Of a stretch of 64,000 bases of DNA, positions 51,131 to 59,475 are shown piece after piece (position 1 is the stretch's first letter; every line of letters begins with the position of its first letter). The translations under genes and the position numbers were made by a program. The DNA is from Roseomonas mucosa ATCC BAA-692 (GTDB lineage Bacteria; Pseudomonadota; Alphaproteobacteria; Acetobacterales; Acetobacteraceae), in the NCBI RefSeq assembly GCF_000622225.1, contig NZ_JHWD01000004.1, positions 62,001-126,000 of the forward strand, given 5' to 3'. The notes below the pieces were generated by a model. The model was given only the letters and a program-made list of their open reading frames with translations. It was not told the DNA's origin and did no database searches.

Positions 51131-53128
51131 TCAGGCCCAGCGCCGGATCTCGCGGCGCAGGTCGCGCACCAGGGCGTCACCGCGCTTGCGGGCACGGCCT
51201 GCAAGCTCGGCCGCGTCGTGCCCGGCATGGGAGGCGGTGTCGCGGAGGGTTTCCCGCAACTCCGAGGCCCGCCCCAGCCAGCCCGTCCGGCGCCGCGAAG
51301 GGCGGCCCGAGAGCCGGTCCACCACATTGTCCACCCCCTGCCGCAGCGAGCAGAAGAGGGAGGCCAGGACGCTCTCGTCGCGCCGGGCCCGGCGGCGCCC
51401 GCCGTGCAGCAGGCCGTGGGCTTCGTTCCGCATGTGCTCCACCCGGTCCCGGACATCCCCGGCGAAGCCTTCCACCCGGTCCTGGCCGCGCCCCAGCAGG
51501 GACATGGCTCCGCCCCGCAGGACGCTGGCACGGTCCTGCGCGGTCTCGGCCACGTTCTCCACCCGGCCACGCGTACGGCCCAGAAAGGAACGGGCGCCGT
51601 CGCGGTAGTCTTCCGCCGCGTCATGGGCGGATTCCGCCACGTCCTCCGCGCGGCCCCGGACCCGCCCCAGGAAGGAGCGGGCGCCATCGCGATAGCTGTC
51701 GGTCCGGTCCTGGACCGTTTCCGCCAGATCCCCGGCCCGGTACCGCGCCTGGCCGACCAGCCCGCGGGCGCTGCCACGCCAGGATTGCGCCCGGTCCTGC
51801 GCCTCCTCTGCGAAATCGTCGGCCTGCCCCCGCCAGCGTCCCCAGAGGGAGTGGGCGCGGGAGGAAGTGTCCTCCGCCAGCTCGCGGGCATCGTGCCTGG
51901 CATGCCCGAACAGTCCGCCCAGCAGGCCGCCGCCGCGCGAGGCCCTGCGCTCCGCCTCGCGCGCCAGCCGCTCGGCGCGGCGGCGGCCTTTGCGGGACAG
52001 GCCGGCCCATTCTTCGCTGCCCTGCCGGCCCAGGCGAGAGAGGCTCCAGCGGCCCCGGCGCATCGCTTCCTCGGCCTCCCGGAGCAGGGCGCGGTCGCGG
52101 GACTTGCGGCTGTAGTGCACGCCCACCGCCACGCCAGCCGCCAGCGCGCCCAGGCCGATCAGCACCCCGGCGGTGCCGAGCGGGTTCATCTGCGCTTCCA
52201 GCAGGACGGAGGTGCGGCGCGGGGCCGGCTGGTCCTTGATGGCGCCCGTCTCGGCCAGGTCGGCGCGCGGCTCGTAAAGGTTGTCGTGGCGGTCCTTCCG
52301 CCCCGGGCTCCGGCGCGTCTGGCTGCGGCGCCCGAAGGCCTCCATCACCCGGTCGGTCAGGCGCGGGGCGTGGTTGCCCAGCAGCGCGATGGCGTAGCCC
52401 CCCATGCCCACCACCAGGGTCCGGGGCGCGTATTCGCAGGCGTACAGGATCGCCTTGGCCACGAGGCGCGGATGATAGACTGGCGCGGGCAGCTTCAGCC
52501 CCGCGCTCTCCGTCACGTTGCGGGAATGCTCCGGAAAGAGCGTGTCCACCGAACTGGGCTTTACCAGCGTGACGGAGACCGGATACCCCGCTTCCTCGAA
52601 CTCCATGCGGAAGGCATCGGTGATGCCCTTCACCGCGTGCTTGGAGGCGGAATAGACGCCCTGCAGCTCCATCGCCCGGTCGGACAGGACGGAGCCGACA
52701 TTGACGATGGTGCCACCGCGCTGCTTCAGGTGCCTCACCGCCACCTGGGTGCCGTTCACGACGCCCCAGTAGTTGACGTCGAAGAGACGCCTCTGGTCCT
52801 CCAGCGGCGTGTCCTCGATCCGGCCATAGATCGCGGCGCCGGCATTGTTCACCCAGCTGTCGAAGCCGCCGAAGCTGTCGATGGCCTTCTGCGCGACCTT
52901 CTCCATTGCCCCCGCATCGGCGACATCGGCCACCACGTATTCCGTGCGGCCGCCCCGGGCGCGCAACTCGTCGCGCAGGGAGCGCAGGGCGTCCTCGTTG
53001 CGGGCGGCCAGGACCAGCGAGGCGCCCCGCTCAGCCGCCAGCCGCGCGGTGGCGAGGCCGATGCCGGAGGTGGCGCCGGTGAGCACGATCACCTGCTGGC
53101 GCAACGGCTTGCGATGGGGCTTGGCCAT
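51131..53128 (-). CDS. SDR oxidoreductase fused to a membrane helix and 29-residue repeats
   Basis: The 665-residue protein has a classical SDR domain in residues 10-270: VLTGATSGIG, NNAG, the catalytic Ser in NVGSVLSD and YSASK (159-163). After a basic linker a single hydrophobic segment lies at about 317-338. Residues 428-572 are five tandem 29-residue repeats with the pattern [LF]-x-G-x3-x-R-A-x-D-x-A-E-x3-D-R-x3-Y-R-D-G-A-R-S, Arg/Asp/Ala-rich and amphipathic. The start at 53128 follows GGAGT at 10 nt. It is divergent from lutA. Confidence 0.85.
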   Translation of the reverse strand: MAKPHRKPLRQQVIVLTGATSGIGLATARLAAERGASLVLAARNEDALRSLRDELRARGGRTEYVVADVADAGAMEKVAQKAIDSFGGFDSWVNNAGAAIYGRIEDTPLEDQRRLFDVNYWGVVNGTQVAVRHLKQRGGTIVNVGSVLSDRAMELQGVYSASKHAVKGITDAFRMEFEEAGYPVSVTLVKPSSVDTLFPEHSRNVTESAGLKLPAPVYHPRLVAKAILYACEYAPRTLVVGMGGYAIALLGNHAPRLTDRVMEAFGRRSQTRRSPGRKDRHDNLYEPRADLAETGAIKDQPAPRRTSVLLEAQMNPLGTAGVLIGLGALAAGVAVGVHYSRKSRDRALLREAEEAMRRGRWSLSRLGRQGSEEWAGLSRKGRRRAERLAREAERRASRGGGLLGGLFGHARHDARELAEDTSSRAHSLWGRWRGQADDFAEEAQDRAQSWRGSARGLVGQARYRAGDLAETVQDRTDSYRDGARSFLGRVRGRAEDVAESAHDAAEDYRDGARSFLGRTRGRVENVAETAQDRASVLRGGAMSLLGRGQDRVEGFAGDVRDRVEHMRNEAHGLLHGGRRRARRDESVLASLFCSLRQGVDNVVDRLSGRPSRRRTGWLGRASELRETLRDTASHAGHDAAELAGRARKRGDALVRDLRREIRRWA
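51413..51847 (-). repeat. five 87-bp coding repeats in the SDR-repeat gene
   Basis: The repeat region encodes residues 428-572 (five copies of 29 residues). Copies 2-4 are the most alike and share YRDGARS-like ends and F/L-x-G-R starts, while copies 1 and 5 have drifted. The period is in frame, so copy number could change without breaking the gene. Confidence 0.85.
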
Positions 53129-53361
53129 GGTCGGGGTTACTCCCTTGTCTGGGTATCTCCCCCGGTGAACGCCGCGCCTCGCGAGAGGTTGAGGCCGGAT
53201 TTCCGCGCATCCGCCCTTCCCGCGCGGGATGGCTGGGCGGAGGATCGGGGCCGGCGTCGAAAAGGCGGACGCCGGAACCCGCCCGCCCATCCGGGGGCAT
53301 GGCCCCCATGGCTGGGTATCAGGCGAGAGAACGGAGCCTGGGAACAGGACGGAGACACCGG

Positions 53362-54105
53362 ATGCGGATCGGGCTTTTCATTCCCTGCTACATCGATGCC
53401 TTCCACCCGGAGATCGGCATTGCCACGCTGGAGTTGCTGGAACGGCTCGGCCTCGACGTCACCTATCCGCCCGACCAGACCTGCTGCGGCCAGCCGATGA
53501 CCAACAGCGGCTTCCACCGGGAATCCGCCGCGGCGGAATCACTGTTCCTGCGGAACTTCACCGGCTTCGACTATGTGGTGGCGCCCTCCGGGAGCTGCGT
53601 CCAGCAGGTCCGGGAGCATATGACGGCCATCCCGCAGACGGAGGCCCTGCGCGACCTCCGCTCCCGCACCTTCGAGCTGGTGGAGTTCCTGCACGACGTG
53701 CTGGAGGTGCGGGAATTCCCCTGGGCCGAGTTTCCCCACAAGGTCGGCTACCACTATTCCTGCAACACCCTGCGCAACCTCGGCCATGCCAGGCCCTCCG
53801 AGCTAAACCTGCCGGATTTCTCCAAGCCGCTCGACCTGCTGCGCGGGGTGCGCGGCATCGAGGTGGTGACGCCTGCCCGGCATGACGAGTGCTGCGGCTT
53901 CGGCGGCACCTTCGCGGTGACGGAGCCGGATGTTTCCGTCCGGATGGGCCAGGACAAGGTACGCAACCACAGCCAGGCGGGCGCCGAGTACATCGTATCC
54001 GCCGACAGCTCCTGCCTGCTGCACCAGCAGGGCTGCGCCGAGCGCATGGGGCTGCCGGTGAAGTTCATCCACATCGCCCAGATCCTCAATGGAGACATGG
54101 CGTGA
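53362..54105 (+). CDS. lutA: lactate utilization protein A (CCG-domain oxidoreductase)
   Basis: LutA works with LutB and LutC in L-lactate oxidation to pyruvate. The 247 residues hold two CCG-domain repeats: Cys9, Cys41-Cys42-Gly43 and Cys79 in the first, and Cys134, Cys177-Cys178-Gly179 and Cys218 in the second. The ATG at 53362 has GGAG 8 nt upstream. LutB starts inside its stop (GTGA), so the set is translationally coupled. Confidence 0.95.
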   Translation: MRIGLFIPCYIDAFHPEIGIATLELLERLGLDVTYPPDQTCCGQPMTNSGFHRESAAAESLFLRNFTGFDYVVAPSGSCVQQVREHMTAIPQTEALRDLRSRTFELVEFLHDVLEVREFPWAEFPHKVGYHYSCNTLRNLGHARPSELNLPDFSKPLDLLRGVRGIEVVTPARHDECCGFGGTFAVTEPDVSVRMGQDKVRNHSQAGAEYIVSADSSCLLHQQGCAERMGLPVKFIHIAQILNGDMA

Positions 54106-55604
54106 GCAGCACCGCGAAGCCCGGTCTTGACCATGCCGAGGGCCGCTCGAAGCCGATCCCTGCACCGCAGCGCGAGCCGCAGCCGCGCGGCGCCGTGGTG
54201 CGGGGCAACCGGCCGGTGGACCATGCCGAGGCCGCCGCGCGCTTCCTGAAGGCGCCGGAGCACGAGAGCTTCCACGACCGCCGGCTCTGGGACCTGCGGG
54301 AGAAGCGCGACCGCGAGGCGCACGGCATCCCGGAATGGGAGGAGCTGCGCGCCCTGGCCTCGGCCATCAAGGAGCACACCCTCACCCATCTCGACACCTA
54401 TCTGGAGCAGTTCGAGGCCGCCGCGAAGGCGAACGGCGCGCATGTCCACTGGGCGAAGGACGCCGCCGAGCACAACGGGATCGTCCTCGGCCTGCTGCGC
54501 GACCACGGCGCACGGCGGCTGATCAAGAGCAAGTCGATGCTGACCGAGGAATGCGGCTTCCGCGACGCCATGGCCGAGGCCGGCATCGAGGTGGTGGAGA
54601 CCGATCTCGGCGAGCGCATCCAGCAGCTCGACAACGAGGACCCGAGCCATGTGGTGGTGCCGGCGGTGCACAAGCTGCGCTCCGACGTCGCCGCCGTCTT
54701 CGCCAGGACGCTGGGCAGCGACCCGGACAACCACGACGCCGCCTATCTGGCGCGGCGGCAGCGCGAGGCGACGCGACCGCTGATCCTGGAAGCCGATGCC
54801 GGCATGACCGGCTGCAACTTCGCGGTGGCGGAAACGGGCGGCGTGGTGGTCTGCACCAACGAGGGCAATGCCGATCTGTCGGCCAACGTGCCGCCGCTGC
54901 ACATCGCCAGCATCGGCATCGAGAAGCTGATCCCGCGCGTGGCCGATCTCGGCGTCTTCATCCGCCTGCTGTCGCGCTCCGCCCTGGGGTCGCCGATCAC
55001 GCAGTACACCTCGCACTTCCGGGCGCCGCGCCGGGGCGGGGAGATGCATTTCGTGCTGGTGGACAATGGCCGCTCCGCCCGGCTGGGGATGGAGGAGTTC
55101 TGGACCTCGCTGAAATGCATCCGCTGCGGCGCCTGCATGAACACCTGCCCGGTCTATCGCCGCAGCGGCGGCCTGTCCTATGGCGCCACCTATGCCGGGC
55201 CGATCGGGCTGATCCTCGACCCCACCTTCAACCGGCGGAAATACAGTAGCCTGCCCTTCGCCTCGACCCTGAACGGCAGCTGCACCAATGTCTGCCCGGT
55301 GAAGATCAACATCCACGAGCAGATCTTCGCCTGGCGCAAGGTGCTGGCCGAGGAGCACGAGCTGCCCATGGCCAAGCGGGCGATGATGGCGGCGGCGGGG
55401 CATGTGCTTTCGCGGCCCCGGCTGTTCCGGGCCGCCATCGGCGCGGCGGATTCCGCGCTGCGCCACCTGCCGCGCTTCGCCCTCTACAACCCGCTGAACC
55501 GCTGGGGCGCCGGGCGCGAGGTGCCGGCGGCGCCGAGGGAGACCTTCCACGACTGGTACGCCCGCAACCGGGGGCAGGCGAAATCCGGGGGGAGGCCATC
55601 ATGA
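54102..55604 (+). CDS. lutB: lactate utilization protein B (iron-sulphur protein)
   Basis: The 500-residue protein combines a DUF162-like N-terminal domain (GCNFAVAETGGVVVCTNEGNA, THxL-like start) with a ferredoxin-like C-terminal part. The first cluster motif is complete: Cys339, Cys342, Cys345, Cys349 (CIRCGACMNTCP). At the second site only Cys394 and Cys398 are seen (LNGSCTNVCP), and the position two before Cys394 is Asn391-Gly-Ser, not the CxxC of other ferredoxins. The GTG start overlaps the lutA stop. Further Fe-S or lactate-binding details are not visible. Confidence 0.95.
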   Translation: MSSTAKPGLDHAEGRSKPIPAPQREPQPRGAVVRGNRPVDHAEAAARFLKAPEHESFHDRRLWDLREKRDREAHGIPEWEELRALASAIKEHTLTHLDTYLEQFEAAAKANGAHVHWAKDAAEHNGIVLGLLRDHGARRLIKSKSMLTEECGFRDAMAEAGIEVVETDLGERIQQLDNEDPSHVVVPAVHKLRSDVAAVFARTLGSDPDNHDAAYLARRQREATRPLILEADAGMTGCNFAVAETGGVVVCTNEGNADLSANVPPLHIASIGIEKLIPRVADLGVFIRLLSRSALGSPITQYTSHFRAPRRGGEMHFVLVDNGRSARLGMEEFWTSLKCIRCGACMNTCPVYRRSGGLSYGATYAGPIGLILDPTFNRRKYSSLPFASTLNGSCTNVCPVKINIHEQIFAWRKVLAEEHELPMAKRAMMAAAGHVLSRPRLFRAAIGAADSALRHLPRFALYNPLNRWGAGREVPAAPRETFHDWYARNRGQAKSGGRPS

Positions 55605-56197
55605 GCAGCCGGGAGGCGATCCTGGCCTCGCTCCGCCGCAAGCACCGGCCGGAGCGCGTGCCGCTGCCGCAGGTCGGGCTCTTCGACCGGGAGCTGGAGG
55701 GCGGCCCCATCGCGGAATTCGGGCGGCGCCTGGCGCAGATGGGCGGCAAGCTGCTGGAGCCCGGTCCGGACGGCGACCCGCTGGCCCCCGCCGCCCCGCT
55801 CCTGCGTGAGGCCGTGGTGATCTGCTCCATGGTGCCGGAGGTCCAGGGCAACCGGCCGCTGACACCGGACACCGCGCCGGCCAGCCTGGCGGATGTGGAC
55901 GTGGCGGTGCTGCGGGCCTGCTTCGGCGTGGCGGAGACCGGCTCGGTCTGCTTCACCGAGGAAGCGCTGGGGGTGAACTCCGTCGCCTATCTGGCGCAGC
56001 ACCTGCTGGTGCTGCTCGACCCCGCCGCGATCCTGCCCAACCTGCACCATGCCTACCGGCGTCCGGAATTCGCGCGGTCGCGCTACACCGTCTTCCACAC
56101 CGGCCCCTCCGCCACCGCGGATATCGAGGGCGTGCTGATCCACGGCGCCCAGGGCGTGCGGTCGCTCTCCGTGCTGCTGCTGCCACCCCCGGGGTGA
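55601..56197 (+). CDS. lutC: lactate utilization protein C
   Basis: The 198-residue LUD-domain protein has the LutC core: GVAETGSVCF and the SVAYLAQHLLVLLD segment. Its ATG overlaps the lutB stop (ATGA), the third overlap of the operon. In B. subtilis LutABC replaces flavin lactate dehydrogenases in growth on L-lactate. The C-terminal end (LLLPPPG) lies right before a G/C homopolymer stretch. Confidence 0.94.
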   Translation: MSSREAILASLRRKHRPERVPLPQVGLFDRELEGGPIAEFGRRLAQMGGKLLEPGPDGDPLAPAAPLLREAVVICSMVPEVQGNRPLTPDTAPASLADVDVAVLRACFGVAETGSVCFTEEALGVNSVAYLAQHLLVLLDPAAILPNLHHAYRRPEFARSRYTVFHTGPSATADIEGVLIHGAQGVRSLSVLLLPPPG

Positions 56198-56247
56198 GGC
56201 CGGCGCCCCCCCCGGGGGGGAAACCGTCACCCCCCGGTGCGTGGGAG

Positions 56248-57660
56248 CTACTTGAAGATCACCGGCGGTGGTTCGTCCTCGCCCATGCCGGGTGTGGGCA
56301 CGTCGATGGTGACGGAGGCCGGGTCCACATTGCTGCCGGCATCGATCCAGTAGGTGACGCTTTCCGGCCAGAGAATCACCACCGCGACCAGGGCGATCTG
56401 CAGCAGCAGCCAGGGGATGGCGCCCCAGTAGATGTCCGCGGTCTTCACCGATTTCGGCGCGATGCCGCGCAGGTAGAAGAGCGCGAAGCCGAAGGGCGGG
56501 TGCATGAAGCTGGTCTGCAGGTTGATGCAGAGCAGCACGCCGAACCAGACGAGGTCGATGCCCAGCTTTGCCGCCACCGGTGCCAGCAGCGGCACGATGA
56601 TGAAGGCGATCTCGAAGAAATCGAGGAAGAAGGCCAGGAAGAAGACAAAGATATTGACGAAGAGCAGGAAGCCGAGCTGACCGCCCGGCAGGTGCGACAG
56701 CAGGTGTTCCAGCCACAGCCCGCCATCCACGCCCTGGAAGACCAGCGAGAAGACCGTGGCGCCGACCAGGATGAAGATGACCATGGCGGTGATGCGCATG
56801 GTATTGGCCATGGCCTCCCGCAGCAGCCGCCAGGAATAGCGCCCATTGGCCATGGCGAGCGCGATGGCGCCCACCGCGCCCATGGCCCCGGCCTCGGTGG
56901 GGGTGGCAAGGCCCAGGCCGATCGTGCCCAGCACCAGGAAGATCAGCACCAGCGAGGGCACCATGCCCTTGGCCACGCGCCAGATCAGCGGCCAGCCGCG
57001 CTGCGTGCGCGCCTCCTCCGGCAGCGGCGGCACCTTGTGCGGCGCCACGATGGAGACCACGGCGATGAAGCCGACGAAGAGCAGGATCTGCAGGATCGAG
57101 GGGCCGATCGCCCCCGCATACATGTCACCCACCGAGCGGCCGAGCTGGTCGCCCAGGATGATCAGCACCAGGGAGGGCGGGATGAGCTGGGTGATGGTGC
57201 CGGACGCCGCGATCACCCCCGTGGCGATGCGCATGTCGTAGCCGTAGCGCATCATGATCGGCAGCGAGATCATGCCCATGGCGATCACCGAGGCCGCCAC
57301 CGTGCCGGTGATGGCGCCCAGCACCGCGCCCACGATGATCACCGCATAGGCGAGGCCGCCCGGGACCTTGCCGAAGAGCTGCCCCGTGCCTTCCAGCAGG
57401 TCCTCCGCCAGGCCGCAGCGTTCCAGTACCGCCCCCATCAGGGTGAAGAAGGGGATGGAGAGCAGCAGGTCGTTGCTCAGGATGCCGAAGACGCGCAGCG
57501 GCAGGTTGCCGAGGTAGTCGGCGGTGAAGAAGCCCAGCTCGATCGACAGGAAGCCGAAGAACAGCCCCACCGCGGCCAGGGAGAAGGCCACCGGGAACCC
57601 GATGACGAGGAAGACGATTAGGCCGCCGAACATCAGTGGCGGCATCCATTCGAGGCTCAT
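56248..57660 (-). CDS. TRAP transporter large permease (DctM type)
   Basis: The 470-residue protein has about 12 membrane helices, typical of the TRAP large subunit, and conserved segments such as SIPFFTLMGAVLERCG and the DctM-type loops LIPPSLVLIILG. A 30-residue extension after the last helix (PASVTIDVPTPGMG) is slightly longer than in DctM. It is the second gene of the TRAP set by position, 15 nt after the small subunit gene. Confidence 0.92.
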   Translation of the reverse strand: MSLEWMPPLMFGGLIVFLVIGFPVAFSLAAVGLFFGFLSIELGFFTADYLGNLPLRVFGILSNDLLLSIPFFTLMGAVLERCGLAEDLLEGTGQLFGKVPGGLAYAVIIVGAVLGAITGTVAASVIAMGMISLPIMMRYGYDMRIATGVIAASGTITQLIPPSLVLIILGDQLGRSVGDMYAGAIGPSILQILLFVGFIAVVSIVAPHKVPPLPEEARTQRGWPLIWRVAKGMVPSLVLIFLVLGTIGLGLATPTEAGAMGAVGAIALAMANGRYSWRLLREAMANTMRITAMVIFILVGATVFSLVFQGVDGGLWLEHLLSHLPGGQLGFLLFVNIFVFFLAFFLDFFEIAFIIVPLLAPVAAKLGIDLVWFGVLLCINLQTSFMHPPFGFALFYLRGIAPKSVKTADIYWGAIPWLLLQIALVAVVILWPESVTYWIDAGSNVDPASVTIDVPTPGMGEDEPPPVIFK

Positions 57661-57675
57661 CTGCGGGGCGTCTTC

Positions 57676-58224
57676 CTACTGCAGCGGTCGTTCATAGGTG
57701 ATCACCGCCTCGCCATCCGGCTTGAGGCCGCGCAACAGGGCGATGCGCTTGATCAGCTCGCTCAGCCCCTGAAGCGTGATCAGCAGGAAGCCCACCGGCA
57801 TCAGGATCTTCACCGGCCAGCGCAGCAGGCCGCCGGCGTTCTGGCTGCCTTCCCCCCGGACAAAGGAATCCCAGAAGAAGGGCCAGGTCATCCAGGTCAG
57901 CAGCGCCATGGCGGGCAGCAGGAAGACGATGATGCCCAGGATATCCACCCAGAGCCGTGCCCTTTCCCCCATCGAGCCGTAGAGGATGTCCACCCGCACA
58001 TGCTCGTTGCGCAGCAGCGTATAGGGCGCGCCGAGCATCACCATGCCGGCGAAGAAGTACCACTGGACCTCCAGCAGCGCGTTGGAGGACCAGGAGACGC
58101 CGTAGCGCACGAAGGCATTGCCGGCGCTCACCACCACGGCGATCAGGGTCAGCCAGTCCGCGATCCGGCCGACCCGGGTATTGATGTCGTCCACCACCTG
58201 GGAAAAGGCGAGAAGGGGTTTCAT
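57676..58224 (-). CDS. TRAP transporter small permease (DctQ type)
   Basis: The 182-residue protein has four predicted helices with the DctQ block EVQWYFFAGMVMLGAPYTLLRNEHVRVDI in the middle. GGAGGA precedes the ATG at 58224. It forms the membrane pair with the large subunit. Its own gene follows the binding-protein gene by 25 nt. Confidence 0.9.
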   Translation of the reverse strand: MKPLLAFSQVVDDINTRVGRIADWLTLIAVVVSAGNAFVRYGVSWSSNALLEVQWYFFAGMVMLGAPYTLLRNEHVRVDILYGSMGERARLWVDILGIIVFLLPAMALLTWMTWPFFWDSFVRGEGSQNAGGLLRWPVKILMPVGFLLITLQGLSELIKRIALLRGLKPDGEAVITYERPLQ

Positions 58225-58249
58225 CCGGTCCTCCGGGTGGTGCCAGGCG

Positions 58250-59365
58250 TCATGGGCGGCGCTGTTCCTGGGCCTGCATGGAATAGACGAAGTTGTCGTA
58301 AGTATTCTCGGCGACGCGGAACCACTGGAGCTGCGTGTCGCGGAAGGTCCTGAAGTGGTCGTAGACCTTCTTGAAGCGGGGGTTCTCCGCCGCCGTCTCG
58401 TCATAGAGCTCGAAGGCCGACTTGTAGGCTGCCTGCATCACTTCGCGCGGGAAGGGCCGGAGCTGCGCGCCGCCCGCCACCAGCCGGCGCAGCGCCTGGG
58501 GGTTCTGCACGTCGTACTTCGCCATGGTCTCCATGGTCGCGTCGCGGCAGGCGGATTCCAGCGCGTCCCTGTAGAGTGGCGGCAGTTCCTCGTATTTCGG
58601 CTTGCTGACATAGAGGGAGAGGTTCAGCCCGCCCTCCCAGAACCCTGGGTAGTAGTAGAAGGGCGCCACCCGGTTGAAGCCGAGCTTTTCGTCGTCATAG
58701 GGGCCGATCCATTCGGCCGCGTCGATCGTGCCGCGCTCCAGCGCCGGGTAGATGTCGCCGCCCGCGATCTGCTGCGGCACCACGCCCAGCTTCTGCAGCA
58801 TGTTCCCGGCGATGCCCGCGATGCGCATCTTGAGCCCGTTCAGGTCGGCGACGGTCTTGATCTCCTTGCGGAACCAGCCGCCCATCTGCGCCCCGGTGGA
58901 GCCGGTGGGGATGGAGACCATGTTGTAGCCGTCGAAGAACTCGCGCAGCACCTCGCGCCCGCCCCCGGCATGCAGCCAGGCATTGGTCTGACGCGTGTTC
59001 ATGCCGAAGGGGATGGTGGCGTCGAGGGCGAAGGTCGGGTCCTTGCCGACGAAGTAGTAGGAGGCGGTGTGGGCGCATTCGACGGTGTTGTTCTGCACCG
59101 CATCCGCGACTGCCAGGCCCGGCACGATCTCGCCCGCGGCGAAGACGGTGATGCGGAACCGCCCATCGGTCAGCGCCGCCACCCGCTTCGACATGAAATC
59201 CGCGGCGCCATAGATCGTGTCGAGCGATTTCGGGAAGGAGGAAGCGCAGCGCCAGCGGATCTCCGGGGCGCTCTGTGCGAGGGCGGGGGCCGGCAGGCCG
59301 GTGGCCGTGACGGCGGGCAGGGCCAGCGCGGGCCCGGCACCCGCGAGGAACTTGCGACGATCCAT
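58250..59365 (-). CDS. TRAP transporter substrate-binding protein (DctP type, TakP-like)
   Basis: The 371-residue periplasmic protein starts with a twin-arginine-type signal (RRKFLAGAG). The DctP-type fold is evident in the WRCASSFPKSLDTIYGAADF start and the GDIYPALERGTIDAAEWIGPYDDEKLGF block. That last block (a carboxylate-binding region with a W) is common in the subfamily for keto- and hydroxy-acids (TakP group). With lutABC and glcDEF on either side, lactate, glycolate or pyruvate are probable ligands. Confidence 0.92.
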   Translation of the reverse strand: MDRRKFLAGAGPALALPAVTATGLPAPALAQSAPEIRWRCASSFPKSLDTIYGAADFMSKRVAALTDGRFRITVFAAGEIVPGLAVADAVQNNTVECAHTASYYFVGKDPTFALDATIPFGMNTRQTNAWLHAGGGREVLREFFDGYNMVSIPTGSTGAQMGGWFRKEIKTVADLNGLKMRIAGIAGNMLQKLGVVPQQIAGGDIYPALERGTIDAAEWIGPYDDEKLGFNRVAPFYYYPGFWEGGLNLSLYVSKPKYEELPPLYRDALESACRDATMETMAKYDVQNPQALRRLVAGGAQLRPFPREVMQAAYKSAFELYDETAAENPRFKKVYDHFRTFRDTQLQWFRVAENTYDNFVYSMQAQEQRRP

Positions 59366-59428
59366 TCTCGTTCCGTTTCCTTTGCCGGCACTTCATGGCG
59401 CCGGTCTTGCGGAATCTTTAGCTCGCCG

Positions 59429-59443
59429 TTTCCATACTGGAAA
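59429..59443. promoter_or_regulatory. perfect inverted repeat TTTCCA-TAC-TGGAAA
   Basis: It lies in the 110-nt gap between glcF and the TRAP binding-protein gene, about 64 nt before the TRAP start, in a local AT-rich spot. A position near the promoter of the TRAP operon makes it a candidate operator. No regulator gene is near. Confidence 0.5.
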
Positions 59444-59475
59444 GATGCCTTTCCGGATGTTCCCGAAGCCTGCCC

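Noticed and set aside
53129-53361. Operator for lutABC
   Set aside because: GGGTATC occurs twice upstream of lutA, but the copies are not in a clear inverted or direct arrangement of operator size.
50249-53500. Very long open frame of 1083 codons on the plus strand
   Set aside because: It runs antisense to the cupin, YcgN-like and SDR-repeat genes. The translation is low-complexity Arg/Pro/Gly-rich with no family motif, as expected from GC-rich codon bias.
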